Shown here piece after piece: positions 44,398-55,027 of a stretch of DNA of 64,000 nt. The position numbers and the translations under genes were made by a program. Source of the stretch: Deltaproteobacteria bacterium (GTDB lineage Bacteria; Myxococcota_A; UBA796; CAJQPC01); contig JADKFE010000003.1 in assembly GCA_016717595.1 (NCBI GenBank), positions 146,094 to 210,093 on the forward strand. The letters run 5' to 3'. Positions within the stretch are counted from its first letter, which is position 1. Each line of letters begins with the position of its first letter. A model generated the notes under the pieces. It was not told the DNA's origin, searched no databases, and saw only the letters and a list, made by a program, of their open reading frames with translations.

Positions 44398-45600
44398 ATG
44401 GAAAAGGCTGAACTTCTTAAGGTCTTCAACCAGCATCTGGACAACTACGCCAGCTTTCGTAGCTTCATCGACAAGGCGGTGGCGCAGCAGGGCAAGTTCT
44501 CGCAAGCGACGATCGACCGTGTCGTCGAGAAGAACGAAGCGCGCTCTCTGGAAGAGGGCGATCTGATCCGTCCCCTCGTCCCTGAGCTCGAAGAGGTCGC
44601 GTTGGAGCTTCGTGTCGAGATCGACACGATCACCGAGCGCACGCGCAGCGCGACCGTTGAGATGGAGGAGCTTGAGCTCCGCAAGATCATCGGCGAGCTC
44701 TCCGATGGAGAGTTTGAGCAGGAGTCGTCTCGGTTTAAGGATGACCTCGCCGCGGCCGACCAGCGCATCAGCGCGCTCAACGCCGACCTGAGCGTGTTTA
44801 CGGACGCCCTTGACCGTTGGGAGACCCTGGCTGTCGCCGCCGGCCACCCTACGGGTCGCTCCGAAGAGACGCCTGAGCCGGAAGCGGACCAGGCCCCCTC
44901 TTCGGAGCCGGATCTCAGCCAAGCTTTCGACGACGCGGAGCACTCCGTGGACGCCGGCCCGAGCGTGGATGAGTCCGACGACATTCGCAGCTCCACCGCG
45001 GGCATGCGAGAGGACCTCTCCGGCGTGTTTGGCGTCCCTGAGCCCGCCGTCCAGATCCCCGCTGGGGACGAAGACGAGGAGATCAGCATCGAGGTCCCAG
45101 ACGCCGGAAGCTCTGAGCTGGGCGACGGTGAGATCGAGATCGGCTTCGACGGCGCCGGTGAGGGCGACATCGACCTCATCAACGACGACAGCGAGGAGCA
45201 GCTCGACTTCACCGGCGGCGGCGAAGACGCCTCCCAAGACGACCTGGGCTTCGACGATGGCCCCAAGGAGCCCGCGCCGGCCGCTCAGGGCGCGTCAGGC
45301 CAGCGCCGCGCGTTGCTCATCTACCAAGAGGGCACCGCTGAAGAGTCGATGCACCCGCTCACCAACGAAGAGTTCACGATCGGCCGGGGTCGCGACAACG
45401 ACTTCCAGATCAAGAACGACTCCAAGGTCTCGCGGTATCACTGCAAGATCTTCCGCCGTGGCGACAACTTCTACATCGAGGACAACAAGTCCTCGAACGG
45501 CTCGCTGGTGAACGGTGAGCTGATCACCGAGCGCCGCCTGTTCGGTGGAGAAGAGGTCATCATCGGCGAGACCTTCTTCCGGTTCCGCATCATGGAGTGA
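44398..45600 (+). CDS. FHA-domain protein with acidic linker
   Basis: 400 aa from ATG 44398. The first 150 residues are helical and probably coiled coil; the middle (about 155-300) is an acidic, Asp/Glu/Ser-rich linker; the C-terminal 90 residues form an FHA domain with FTIGRGRDNDFQI, SRYHCKI and EDNKSSNGSLVNGE, all the phosphothreonine-binding positions present. It should bind a Thr-phosphorylated partner of a Ser/Thr kinase, as is common in Myxococcota; no kinase of that type is in the window. Confidence 0.9.
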   Translation: MEKAELLKVFNQHLDNYASFRSFIDKAVAQQGKFSQATIDRVVEKNEARSLEEGDLIRPLVPELEEVALELRVEIDTITERTRSATVEMEELELRKIIGELSDGEFEQESSRFKDDLAAADQRISALNADLSVFTDALDRWETLAVAAGHPTGRSEETPEPEADQAPSSEPDLSQAFDDAEHSVDAGPSVDESDDIRSSTAGMREDLSGVFGVPEPAVQIPAGDEDEEISIEVPDAGSSELGDGEIEIGFDGAGEGDIDLINDDSEEQLDFTGGGEDASQDDLGFDDGPKEPAPAAQGASGQRRALLIYQEGTAEESMHPLTNEEFTIGRGRDNDFQIKNDSKVSRYHCKIFRRGDNFYIEDNKSSNGSLVNGELITERRLFGGEEVIIGETFFRFRIME

Positions 45601-45620
45601 CCCGCCCTTTCGGGGCGTGT

Positions 45621-45661
45621 CGGGCCTGAATCCTCCCTGGGTTCAGGCCCGCTCTGTTTTT
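45621..45661 (+). terminator. Rho-independent terminator after the FHA protein gene
   Basis: CGGGCCTGAA at 45621-45630 pairs perfectly with TTCAGGCCCG at 45642-45651; three inner pairs (one G-T) extend the stem, and CTCTGTTTTT at 45652-45661 follows. A classical terminator. Confidence 0.9.
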
Positions 45662-45747
45662 GATGGTTGACGCCGCCTCTGAGGCTCGCAGAGCCCGTGG
45701 CCGTGCCACAATGGGCACGAATGAGCGGGTGTTGCACAGGGGTGAGC

Positions 45748-47705
45748 ATGAGCGCGGCGGAAGGTGAAGCGACGTTGAGCCCCGTATTCGATCTTAGAGA
45801 GGTCAGCGGAGTTCGGCTGGGGATGACCGCGCTCGCGCTTACCCGTCTGGTGGAGCGGCTCGCGTCTGCCGGGCTGACCGGGGCCAGGCGCGCCTCGGTG
45901 AACTCGACGACGTGGCGAGCTTCGGGAGGCCGGGGCCTTGGCCTGAGGTCGGCGACGAGCGAGAGAGCTGGCGCCGCGCGCCCGCGGGGGTGGTCCTGCG
46001 GGCCAACCTCACGCCCGCGCCCACCTTGCTCCTGCGTTTTGACGGCGCGGACGCCGAGCCTGACGCCGTCTTCGCCGCGGTCGGCGCGCTGTGGGCGCGG
46101 GTCTGGGCGGACGCTCGGGTGCTCGGGCTCGCGCGCCAGCGGGTCACGCAGCTCGATCGGGTCACCGTCGAGCGCCAGCGGGAGCTGGCTCGGGCCCGGG
46201 CCCAGGCCGAGCACCTCTCCTCGTTGCAAGAGACCTTCTTGGCCTTGCTCTCCCACGACCTGCGCAGCCCCCTCGCCGTGGTGCTCGGCCAATGCCAGCT
46301 CCTCGCCGAGGGGCTCATGGGCAACCTCAACCCCAAACAGCAGAACGCCATCGGCAGCGTGCAGCGCAACGCCCGGCGGATGAACCAGATGGTTGAGGAT
46401 CTCCTCGATCGTTTCCGCGCTGGGCTCAGCCCCACGGCCGCCGCCGGGGTGCGTGTGGAGGTGAGCGCGCTGGTGCAGGAGGTCGTGGCCACCTGGCAAG
46501 AGGTCGCCGAGCGCCGCGGATCCCAGCTCGTCAGCGTCGGCGAGACCCCTCGCGCCGTCGTCGGCGACGTCGCGATGCTGCGTGAGGTGCTCTCCAACCT
46601 CATCGACAACGCCTTACGCTACACGCCGGCCGGCGGCGTCGTGCGGGTGCAGGTGGTCGATGACGCCGAGCGTGTGCTCGTGCGGGTGAGAGACGGCGGC
46701 GTAGGGTTCCCTGAAGAGCTGCTCAACCGAGACTTGGTCGCCGACGAGCGCCCGCGGGGCGGCCTCGGCCTGCCCTTGAGCGCGCGGTTGATCCGCGCCT
46801 TGGGCGGCCAGGTGCTGCTCACGAACGCGCCGGAGGGCGGCGGCGTCGCCACCTTGTCGATGCCTGCGCTCGGCGAGGCGGAGACCCCGCCGCGCCTGCT
46901 GCTGGTCTCCTCATCGTCGTTCTTCGCCGACGAGCTGACGAGCCGCCTCGCGTTCATCGGCGACATCGTGCGGGTGGAGGGGGTTGAGGAGGCCGTGGTG
47001 GAGCTTCCTGAGGTGGACGTCGTGATCATGGATGAGCTGGTGGGGGGCCTCGACGCCTTACGCCGGCTGCGCGAGAACGAGCGTGGGGCGGCCACACCCT
47101 TCGTCTGGGTGGGCGCCTCCACCACCACCCTTGACTTCGCCTTGGCCGAGGGCGCGTTCTCGGCGATCTCCCAGCCGCTTGAGATCGGCGCGCTGGAGCT
47201 GTGCGCCCGCGCCGCGCTGACCCAGGCGCGGAGCCTCCGCGCGGAGGCCCTTCGCCGAGCCCGCGACCCGGTCAGCGGACTTTTGCCCATCGACGGCGCC
47301 ACGGAGGAGCTCACGGAGCTGTTCAGCGCCGCCCAGGGCCTCATCGTCGCCGCGCACATCGACGTCGTGGGCCTGCGAGAGGTCAACCGCGCTCAAGGGG
47401 TGCCCGCCGGAGATCAGCTCCTGCTGTGGCTCGCGGGCGTGGTGTTGGGTCGCCTGCGCGGCGGGGAGCTAGCGCTGCGGTTGGAGTCCGATGAGCTGCT
47501 CGTGCTCCTGCGCCCGGCCCGGCTTGAGGACGCTCAGGAGTGGGCGAGGGCCCTACGGGAGCACATCTCGACGGCGCGGCCGCGTCTGGGCAGCCTACGC
47601 ACCGCCGTAGACGTGGCGGTCACCCTGACGCCTACCGCGGATCTTCCGGCGGTCGAGCGCCTCGTCTCGGCCCGACGATCTCTCGGCGAACGTACAGGGT
47701 CATGA
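45748..47705 (+). CDS. Hybrid histidine kinase with receiver-like and degenerate GGDEF-like domains; one frameshift
   Basis: ATG 45748 follows AGGGGTGAG. The first about 45 codons (VFDLREVSGVRLGMTALAL) are in one frame. After a GGGG run at 45880-45883 the frame moves by one base and continues GQARLGELDDVASFGRPG to TGA at 47705; one added G joins them. A HisKA dimerisation helix with FLALLSHDLRSPLAV (His phosphoacceptor) and an HATPase domain (NLIDNALRYTP, DGGVGFPEE, GGLGLPLSARLI) are intact. Then comes a receiver-like domain (LLLVSSSSFFADEL, DVVIMDEL) and a C-terminal GGDEF-like unit whose motif reads RLESDEL, so catalysis is unlikely. It is followed by the MerR/REC regulator. Confidence 0.85.
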
Positions 47706-47783
47706 GATCGGCGTAAGGTGCGTGGCAGCGCCGCTTCAGCGGCGGCGAGATATCTTGACGCATTCCACAGGGAGACTCCTGTC

Positions 47784-48419
47784 GTGTCAGTCCAGAAGAA
47801 GAAGACGAGGCGGCCTGCTCCGGGACAAAACTCGGAGCCGACATACTTCACCACCTACCAGATCTCGAAGTTCCTCGGGGTCAGCCTCCCAACCGTCGTC
47901 AATTGGGTGAACTCCGATCGGCTTCGAGCCCATCGTACGCCGGGCGGCCACCGACGCATCACCAAGGCCGATCTGGTGAGCTTCGCCAAGGAGTACAACT
48001 ACCCCCTGAGCGAAGAGCTGCTCGGCGAACGTTCAGAGCAGACCCGCGTGCTCGTGGTTGACGACGAGCACGACTTCTCCGACATGGTGCGCGACTACCT
48101 CTCTTTGCGCGGCAAGATGGAGGTTGAGGTCGCGGACTCGGGCTTCGCCGCGGGCTTCACCGTCGCGCGCTTTAAGCCCGACGTGATCCTCATGGACATC
48201 ATGATGCCGGACATGAACGGCTTTGAGGTCGTGCGAATGCTGCGTGGCAGCAAAGACACGGCGCACATCCCGGTGATCGCCTGCACCGCGTTCTTAGACG
48301 CCCAGGTCGAGCGGCGTATCCAAGAAGAGGAGTTTGACGGCCTTGTGCAGAAGCCGATCAAGCTCGATGAGCTGCTGTCGCTGATCCGCAGCACGCTCAA
48401 CCCCGAAGACGCGCGCTGA
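47784..48419 (+). CDS. DNA-binding response regulator: MerR-like HTH then REC domain
   Basis: 211 aa from GTG 47784, about 8 bases after GGAGA. The N-terminal 75 residues are a MerR/excisionase-type winged helix (FTTYQISKFLGVSLPTVVNW and RAHRTPGGHRRIT), which is unusual placement, since most response regulators have the DNA-binding domain last. The REC domain (about 95-205) has VLVVDDEHDF, phosphoacceptor Asp in ILMDIMMPDMNG and the switch Lys in VQKPIK. It is likely the output partner of the hybrid kinase 78 bases upstream. Confidence 0.92.
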   Translation: MSVQKKKTRRPAPGQNSEPTYFTTYQISKFLGVSLPTVVNWVNSDRLRAHRTPGGHRRITKADLVSFAKEYNYPLSEELLGERSEQTRVLVVDDEHDFSDMVRDYLSLRGKMEVEVADSGFAAGFTVARFKPDVILMDIMMPDMNGFEVVRMLRGSKDTAHIPVIACTAFLDAQVERRIQEEEFDGLVQKPIKLDELLSLIRSTLNPEDAR

Positions 48420-48445
48420 GCCAGAGCTGAGCCAGACTTGGGGAT

Positions 48446-49285
48446 TTAGTCGTCCACCAGGGCAGGGGGGCAGGCGACGCCGTCGCCCCCACGCGCGGGC
48501 AGGGGGCGCTCGCTCATCGCGGTGGTGGGGCCCTTGTGGCGGCGGCGAACACGGATGATCTCCGCGGCGATGGCCACGGCGATCTCTTCAGGGGTCTCCG
48601 CGCCGAGATCGAGGCCGATGGGCGCGCTCACCCGGCGCAACAGCGCCTCGTCTACACCCGCGGCGCGCAGGCGAATGAAAAAACGCGTGATCTTCGCCTT
48701 GGACCCGATGAGCCCCAAGTAGGCGTAGTCCTTGGCGATCAGGGCCTCAAGCAGGTCTTGATCGAGGGGGTGGCTGTGGGTGACGAGCACGACGTAGTCC
48801 CGCGGGCCAAGCTCCGCGGGGAGCGCGCGTCGGGGGTCGAGGAGCACACGCTCGCAGCCGGGAAAACGCTCCGCGTTCAGCCACTCCTCACGCTCGTCGT
48901 ACACCTTGAGGTCAAACCCTAAGGAGAGCAGGAGCGGGGCCAAGGCGCCGCCGACGTGGCCAGCGCCGAAGAGGTGAACCCGCTCAACGGGGGTGATGGG
49001 CTCCACGAAGGCCTCCATTGCGCCACCGCAGCACATGCCGAGGTCGCGGGTGAGGTGAGCGGCGACGCGGCGGGCGGTCCCCTCACGGATGCAGACTAAG
49101 GCGGCGTCGATGACGACCTTCTCCCACTGGCCGCCGCCGATGGTGCCGACGATGCGCCCGTCGCCGTACACGAGCATTCGGGCGCTGGCGCTGCGCGGCG
49201 CCGAGCCGTTCACGGCGATCACCGTACACAAGGCCGCGGGCTCTCCGGCGGCGCTGGCGGCCAAGGCGGCCTCAAAAACACGCAT
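48446..49285 (-). CDS. XdhC/CoxI family protein
   Basis: 279 aa from ATG 49285, which shares one base with the stop of the amidohydrolase gene (TGATG), fixing the start. The N-terminal XdhC_CoxI domain has TVIAVNGSAPRSASARMLV and GTIGGGQWE, and the C-terminal Rossmann part has HLFGAGHVGGALAPLLL, DYVVLVTHSHPLD and LIGSKAKITRF. Members load the molybdenum cofactor onto xanthine dehydrogenase-type enzymes. No dehydrogenase gene is nearby, but the amidohydrolase neighbour suggests purine breakdown. Confidence 0.9.
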   Translation of the reverse strand: MRVFEAALAASAAGEPAALCTVIAVNGSAPRSASARMLVYGDGRIVGTIGGGQWEKVVIDAALVCIREGTARRVAAHLTRDLGMCCGGAMEAFVEPITPVERVHLFGAGHVGGALAPLLLSLGFDLKVYDEREEWLNAERFPGCERVLLDPRRALPAELGPRDYVVLVTHSHPLDQDLLEALIAKDYAYLGLIGSKAKITRFFIRLRAAGVDEALLRRVSAPIGLDLGAETPEEIAVAIAAEIIRVRRRHKGPTTAMSERPLPARGGDGVACPPALVDD

Positions 49286-50586
49286 CAGCGCCCCGCCCGG
49301 GCGCGCACACGGGCGAGGGACGCCCGAACACCGGCGACGGTCTCGTCCCAGTCCCAGGCGAGCACCCGGCGCCCACGCACGAGGGCCTGGCCGTCTACCC
49401 ACACCGAGTCTACGGACGCCGGGCTCATGGCGTAGACCATGGCCGAGGCGGGGTCGGGAGAAGGCAGAACCTCGGGGAGATCCGGGCGTAAGAGCACCAG
49501 ATCCGCCGGGCGACCGACCTCTAAGCGGCCGGAGTTGAGCCCCAGCGCCTCGGCACCCTTCGCCGTCGCCAGCTCATAGACCTGCCGCGCGGGCATCACC
49601 GTGGCGCCCAGACGCGGCTTCTGGGTGAGCGCGGCGAGGCGCATCTCGGTGAACATGTCGAGGCGGTTGTTGCACGGCGCGCCGTCTGCGCCCAGGCTCA
49701 CATGCACCCCGGCGTCGAGGAGCTCAGGGATCTTCGCGAGGCCCGAGGCGAGCTTGAGGTTGGACGAGGGGCAATGCAGCACGCGGGTGCCCGTCTCGGC
49801 GAGCAGGCGGACCTCGGCGTCGCTGAGGTGGATGCAGTGGGCGAGGCAGACGTCGGGGCCGCTGAGCCCAACATCGTGGAGATACTGCACGTTCTCCCGG
49901 CCGGTCATCTGCCGCACGAGCTCGACCTCGTCGCGGTTCTCGCTGGCGTGGGTGTGAATCAGGCAGCCCCGGCGGCGGGCCTCGGCGGCGACCTCTCGCA
50001 AGAGTCCTTCGCTGCAGGAGGGCACAAAACGAGGCGCGAAGGCGTAGCGCAGGCGGCCTCGGCCATGCCAACGATCGGCCTCGTCGGACGCGCCGCGCAG
50101 GGAACGTTCGGTGGCCTCGCTCAGCCCGGCCTCGTTCTCGAGATCCATCATCGCCCGGCCGACGGCGGCCTTGGCGCCGCTCTCTTCGCAGGCGCGGAAG
50201 ATGCTCTCCGTGTGGCGCACGCTCGCCATGTCGAGGATCGTGGTGGTGCCGCCGAGGAGCAGCTCGGTGAGGCCCAGCCGGGCCGAGAAGTACGCGCTCT
50301 CTTCGTCGTGGTTGGCCTCAAAGGGCCAGATGCGGGTGCGCAGCCAGTCCATCAGCGCCAGATCGTCGGCGAGGCCGCGGAAGAGGGTCTGCACGAGGTG
50401 AACGTGGGTCTGCACAAAGCCCGGCGCGAGCCAAGCGCCGTCGCAGAGGATCTCCTCAGCGCCGAGGCTGGGCAGGCCGGGGCCGATCTCGGCGATCAGC
50501 CCGTCTCTCACCCGGAGATCCCCTCGGGGCGGCGCGCCTTGGGCGCCAGGGTGGATCAGCGTCGCGTCACGAAACAGCAGGTGCAT
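49285..50586 (-). CDS. Amidohydrolase, adenosine/5'-deoxyadenosine deaminase-like (TrzN/AtzA/MtaD group)
   Basis: 433 aa from ATG 50586; the open frame reaches further but is Arg/Pro-rich. Metal ligands are seen: FVQTHVHLVQTLF (His61 and His63), IHTHASEN, AHCIHLSD and LGADGAPCNNRLDM. The last two are the signature of the deaminase/chlorohydrolase branch containing SAH/5'-deoxyadenosine deaminase and guanine deaminase relatives. The purine is not fixed by sequence. It is coupled to the XdhC gene, which supports purine use. Confidence 0.88.
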   Translation of the reverse strand: MHLLFRDATLIHPGAQGAPPRGDLRVRDGLIAEIGPGLPSLGAEEILCDGAWLAPGFVQTHVHLVQTLFRGLADDLALMDWLRTRIWPFEANHDEESAYFSARLGLTELLLGGTTTILDMASVRHTESIFRACEESGAKAAVGRAMMDLENEAGLSEATERSLRGASDEADRWHGRGRLRYAFAPRFVPSCSEGLLREVAAEARRRGCLIHTHASENRDEVELVRQMTGRENVQYLHDVGLSGPDVCLAHCIHLSDAEVRLLAETGTRVLHCPSSNLKLASGLAKIPELLDAGVHVSLGADGAPCNNRLDMFTEMRLAALTQKPRLGATVMPARQVYELATAKGAEALGLNSGRLEVGRPADLVLLRPDLPEVLPSPDPASAMVYAMSPASVDSVWVDGQALVRGRRVLAWDWDETVAGVRASLARVRARAGR

Positions 50587-50694
50587 GGGGTGGGCTCCAC
50601 AGCGAAGGTAACCCGCTCTTCGTGCCCGTTGGCGGGGCGCGCATAGCCAGGGCCGGGGCGAGTTGTTAGTCTCGTGGCCTCTCGGGAGCCGTGA

Positions 50695-52557
50695 ATGCGG
50701 GTTCTGGCGCCGCTCCTCCTCCTCGTCGCCTTCTGGCCTGGGCTCGCCCACGCCCAGGACGACGCGCCGTCGGCGGTGGTCTACGCGGACGGCTGGCGCT
50801 GGTCGAGCGTGACGCCCAACGCCGCGCGAGGTCAGGCGTTTCGCAGCGTGGCCACGGATCCTCTGCGCCCGGATCGTGCCGTGGCGCTCTCCCGGTCGGG
50901 GGCGGTGTGGCTCTCGGAGGACGGTGGATCCACCTGGCGAGAGGTGCTGCGCGCGCCCCAGGGGCTCGGCGGCGAGGACGCGGTGGACGCTGAAGACGTG
51001 CTCCTGCGCGCCGAGGCGATGGCTGAAGATCTCTTCTCGGAGACGATCGACCTCACTGAAGATCCCGAGGACTTCACCACCGACCCTGAAGACGTCGAGA
51101 GCCCCGCTGAGGAGATCATCGAGATCGTCTCTGGCGAGGGCCTCGCGGTGGATCAGCTCGTGCGGGACGAGCGCGGTGAGGGCCCCGTCTTAGAGGGTGG
51201 GCTCGTCTGGTTTCACCCCGCGGGGGGTGTGGTGCTGGTGAGCCGCTCGGATGGCCTCTGGCGCAGCGAAGACGGCGGCCAGCGTTACCAGCGGGTGGGC
51301 GCTGAGGCCGCGCTCACGGATCTGGCCTTGGGCCCCGATGGCGCGATGCTGCTCGCCGCGGCGGGGCCGGGCTCGGACGGCGCGGCGGACCCCGGCGGCA
51401 TCCGGTTCTCTCTGGACGGCGGCCGCGCCTGGATTCACATCGGCGGGCCCTTGGACGAGCGCCCTGTGGCCGATCTGGCCCTGCACCCCGCCGACGCGTT
51501 GTGGTACGCCGCGGCGGACGACGGCCTCTACGTCTCCAGCGACGGCCAGACCTGGGCGCCGCTCACCGCGGGCCGCGGCTTCGACACCTTGGCGCTTCTG
51601 CCCGATCCCCAGGTTCCTGGCGCCTTGTGGTTCACGAACCCCGGCGAGGTGCGCCGCACCGATGACGGCGGCCAGCGCAGCTTTCGCCTGAGCGCCGCGC
51701 CTCTGCCCACCACCCGGCAGCTCCTCGCCGGGCCCACGCCGGGGCAGCTCTTGTTGTGCGGGGCCGACGGTGTGTGGGAGAGCGTAGACGGCGGCGTGAT
51801 CTGGCGGCCGGTGACCTTGGGCCTCACCAGCCCCGAGGTCTGGGCCGTGGCGCGCACCCAAGACGGCCTGCTCGCGGTGACCGAGCGGGGCATCTTCCGC
51901 CTCGACCCGCCCCAGACCGCGGCGACGGGGCTCACCTCAAAGCCGCTGCCCTTGGGCATGGAGGCGCTCCTCGCCGCGTCGATGGGCCGCCCCGGCATGG
52001 GGATGGACAGCCTGAACGTCAGCGCAAGGCGCACGGCGCTGCGGCAGGCCACCCCGGCGCTCATCGTGCGCGGCGAAGGGTACCGCCGCGACGGCCTCGA
52101 CGCCGACTGGCGCAGCCTCACCAACGACGGTGATCTCCAGAGCTATTGGCGCGTCACCGCCCAGCTCACCTGGGGCCAAGGCAACAGCTCCACCGCCGGA
52201 GACACCTCGTTTGACCTGGACAACGCCCCGGCGGGGGATCTCTACTACGTCGTCGGCGACGACGTGTACGCCACCGACGACCTAAGCTCCGTGCCCTCGG
52301 CGGCGGCGAACATCTCCGGCGCCTCGGTGCAGTACCGGGCGATGATGGCCGACCAGATCGCCGAGCTCTACTTCACCCGCGTGCGCCTCACCAACGAGCA
52401 GGCCGAGCAGACCGGCGGCGATCTCCGCGCCCAGGCGCTGTTCGCGCTCCAGCTCGCCGAGATCGACGCCTTGCTCGACGCCTACACCGACGGCGCGCTC
52501 AGCCTCAGCGCCGCGGGCGCTCTCCCGACCGACTCCACCGAGGAAGACTCCTTATGA
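50695..52557 (+). CDS. Exported BNR/Asp-box propeller protein with helical C-terminal module
   Basis: 620 aa. A clear signal peptide ends AHA-QD at about residue 21. At least six BNR/Asp-box turns follow (SEDGGSTW, SEDGGQRY, SLDGGRAW, SSDGQTW, TDDGGQRS, SVDGGVIW), the blades of a Ycf48/sialidase-like beta-propeller with no sialidase active-site residues seen. A Glu/Asp-rich insert of about 70 residues sits after the first turn. The last 120 residues repeat a module also seen at the end of the next protein. The ATGA overlap with that gene makes a joint function likely. Confidence 0.85.
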   Translation: MRVLAPLLLLVAFWPGLAHAQDDAPSAVVYADGWRWSSVTPNAARGQAFRSVATDPLRPDRAVALSRSGAVWLSEDGGSTWREVLRAPQGLGGEDAVDAEDVLLRAEAMAEDLFSETIDLTEDPEDFTTDPEDVESPAEEIIEIVSGEGLAVDQLVRDERGEGPVLEGGLVWFHPAGGVVLVSRSDGLWRSEDGGQRYQRVGAEAALTDLALGPDGAMLLAAAGPGSDGAADPGGIRFSLDGGRAWIHIGGPLDERPVADLALHPADALWYAAADDGLYVSSDGQTWAPLTAGRGFDTLALLPDPQVPGALWFTNPGEVRRTDDGGQRSFRLSAAPLPTTRQLLAGPTPGQLLLCGADGVWESVDGGVIWRPVTLGLTSPEVWAVARTQDGLLAVTERGIFRLDPPQTAATGLTSKPLPLGMEALLAASMGRPGMGMDSLNVSARRTALRQATPALIVRGEGYRRDGLDADWRSLTNDGDLQSYWRVTAQLTWGQGNSSTAGDTSFDLDNAPAGDLYYVVGDDVYATDDLSSVPSAAANISGASVQYRAMMADQIAELYFTRVRLTNEQAEQTGGDLRAQALFALQLAEIDALLDAYTDGALSLSAAGALPTDSTEEDSL

Positions 52558-53432
52558 CCTCATCGATCCTGCTCCTGTGGTCCGCGCTCTCCGGCGGTCT
52601 TCTGGCCGTGGAGGGCGTCTCTGGCGAAGAGGCCGTGGTCAGCGCTGGCGTTGAGGTGGCGCTTGTGCCCCTGAACAGCGCCACGCTCAGCCAGCTCGCG
52701 AACATCCCCGGCGTGGGCGAAGAGAACGCCAAGGCGATCCTGGCCCTACGCGCCGATCGGGGTCGCCTGGGCAGCGTCGAGGAGCTGCGTATTCTGCCGT
52801 TCCTCTCTGAGGAGGGCCTGGACAACCTGCGCCGCTCCACGTCGGTTGATCTCGCCGTGCGCGCCGGGGCCAAGGGTGAGTACAAGACGGTCGAGGACGT
52901 GATGGGCTTCTTCGCCCACGAGCCCACGGTGCAAGAGGTGCAGGCGATGACCATGGCCTACACCCACACCAACCGCGAGCAGGTCGAGCGCTGGCTCAAC
53001 GCCTCTCGGGCGGCGGCGGCCTTGCCCCAGCTCCAGGCCCGCTACGAGTACTACAACCGCTACGGCGAAGACTTTGACGTGCTGGGCGGCGTCTCCGCGC
53101 TCACCCAACAAGACAGCCAGCTCCAAGACAAGATCGTCGTCGAGGTGCGCTGGCAGCTCAACGACCTCGTGATGTCCACGGAGCAGATCCGCGTGATCTC
53201 TGAGGCCCAAGACGTCGTGAAGCTCCGCGACAAGGTGCTCGGCGAGGTGACCCGGCTGTACTTCGACCGCCGCCGCCTGCAGATCGACGGGCTCTTGAAC
53301 CCCCCGAACGACCTGCGCGCCCAGATCGACGACGAGCTGCGCCTCATGGAGTTCACCGCCCAGCTCGACGCGCTCACCGGGGGCGCCTTCTCCGCCGCCG
53401 TGGCCGCGGGCCTCAACCCCCAGCCCCTCTGA
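52554..53432 (+). CDS. Exported helix-hairpin-helix protein sharing the C-terminal module of its neighbour
   Basis: 292 aa, overlapping the propeller gene by ATGA. The N-terminus is signal-like (SSILLLWSALSGGLLAV). Residues about 38-95 are a ComEA-type helix-hairpin-helix: LNSATLSQLANIPGVGEENA, then EELRILPFL. A helical middle and a C-terminal part, RLYFDRRRLQIDGL then NDLRAQ and ALTGGAFS, match the propeller protein (LYFTRVRL, GDLRAQ, YTDGALS). It is not a standard ComEA because of the added domain. GuaA follows 3 bases later. Confidence 0.82.
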   Translation: MTSSILLLWSALSGGLLAVEGVSGEEAVVSAGVEVALVPLNSATLSQLANIPGVGEENAKAILALRADRGRLGSVEELRILPFLSEEGLDNLRRSTSVDLAVRAGAKGEYKTVEDVMGFFAHEPTVQEVQAMTMAYTHTNREQVERWLNASRAAAALPQLQARYEYYNRYGEDFDVLGGVSALTQQDSQLQDKIVVEVRWQLNDLVMSTEQIRVISEAQDVVKLRDKVLGEVTRLYFDRRRLQIDGLLNPPNDLRAQIDDELRLMEFTAQLDALTGGAFSAAVAAGLNPQPL

Positions 53433-53435
53433 GCC

Positions 53436-54971
<1,536 letters not shown>

Positions 54972-55027
54972 GTTACCAGCCACCTTCCCCCTGCACCTCC
55001 GCGCAGGGCGGCGGATGAGGTGCTGCG

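Noticed and set aside
45870..45915. Kinase starting at GTG 45912 with an unrelated upstream gene
   Set aside because: Upstream codons have the same GC3 bias, a good ribosome-binding site at 45748, and join smoothly after adding one G.
47730..47746. Terminator between the kinase and the regulator
   Set aside because: CGCCGC/GCGGCG forms a 6-base stem with a TTCA loop but no T-run follows, so it does not support termination.
52554..53432. A competence ComEA gene
   Set aside because: The helix-hairpin-helix is of that type, but the added C-terminal module and the propeller partner point to another role, and no ComEC-like gene is near.
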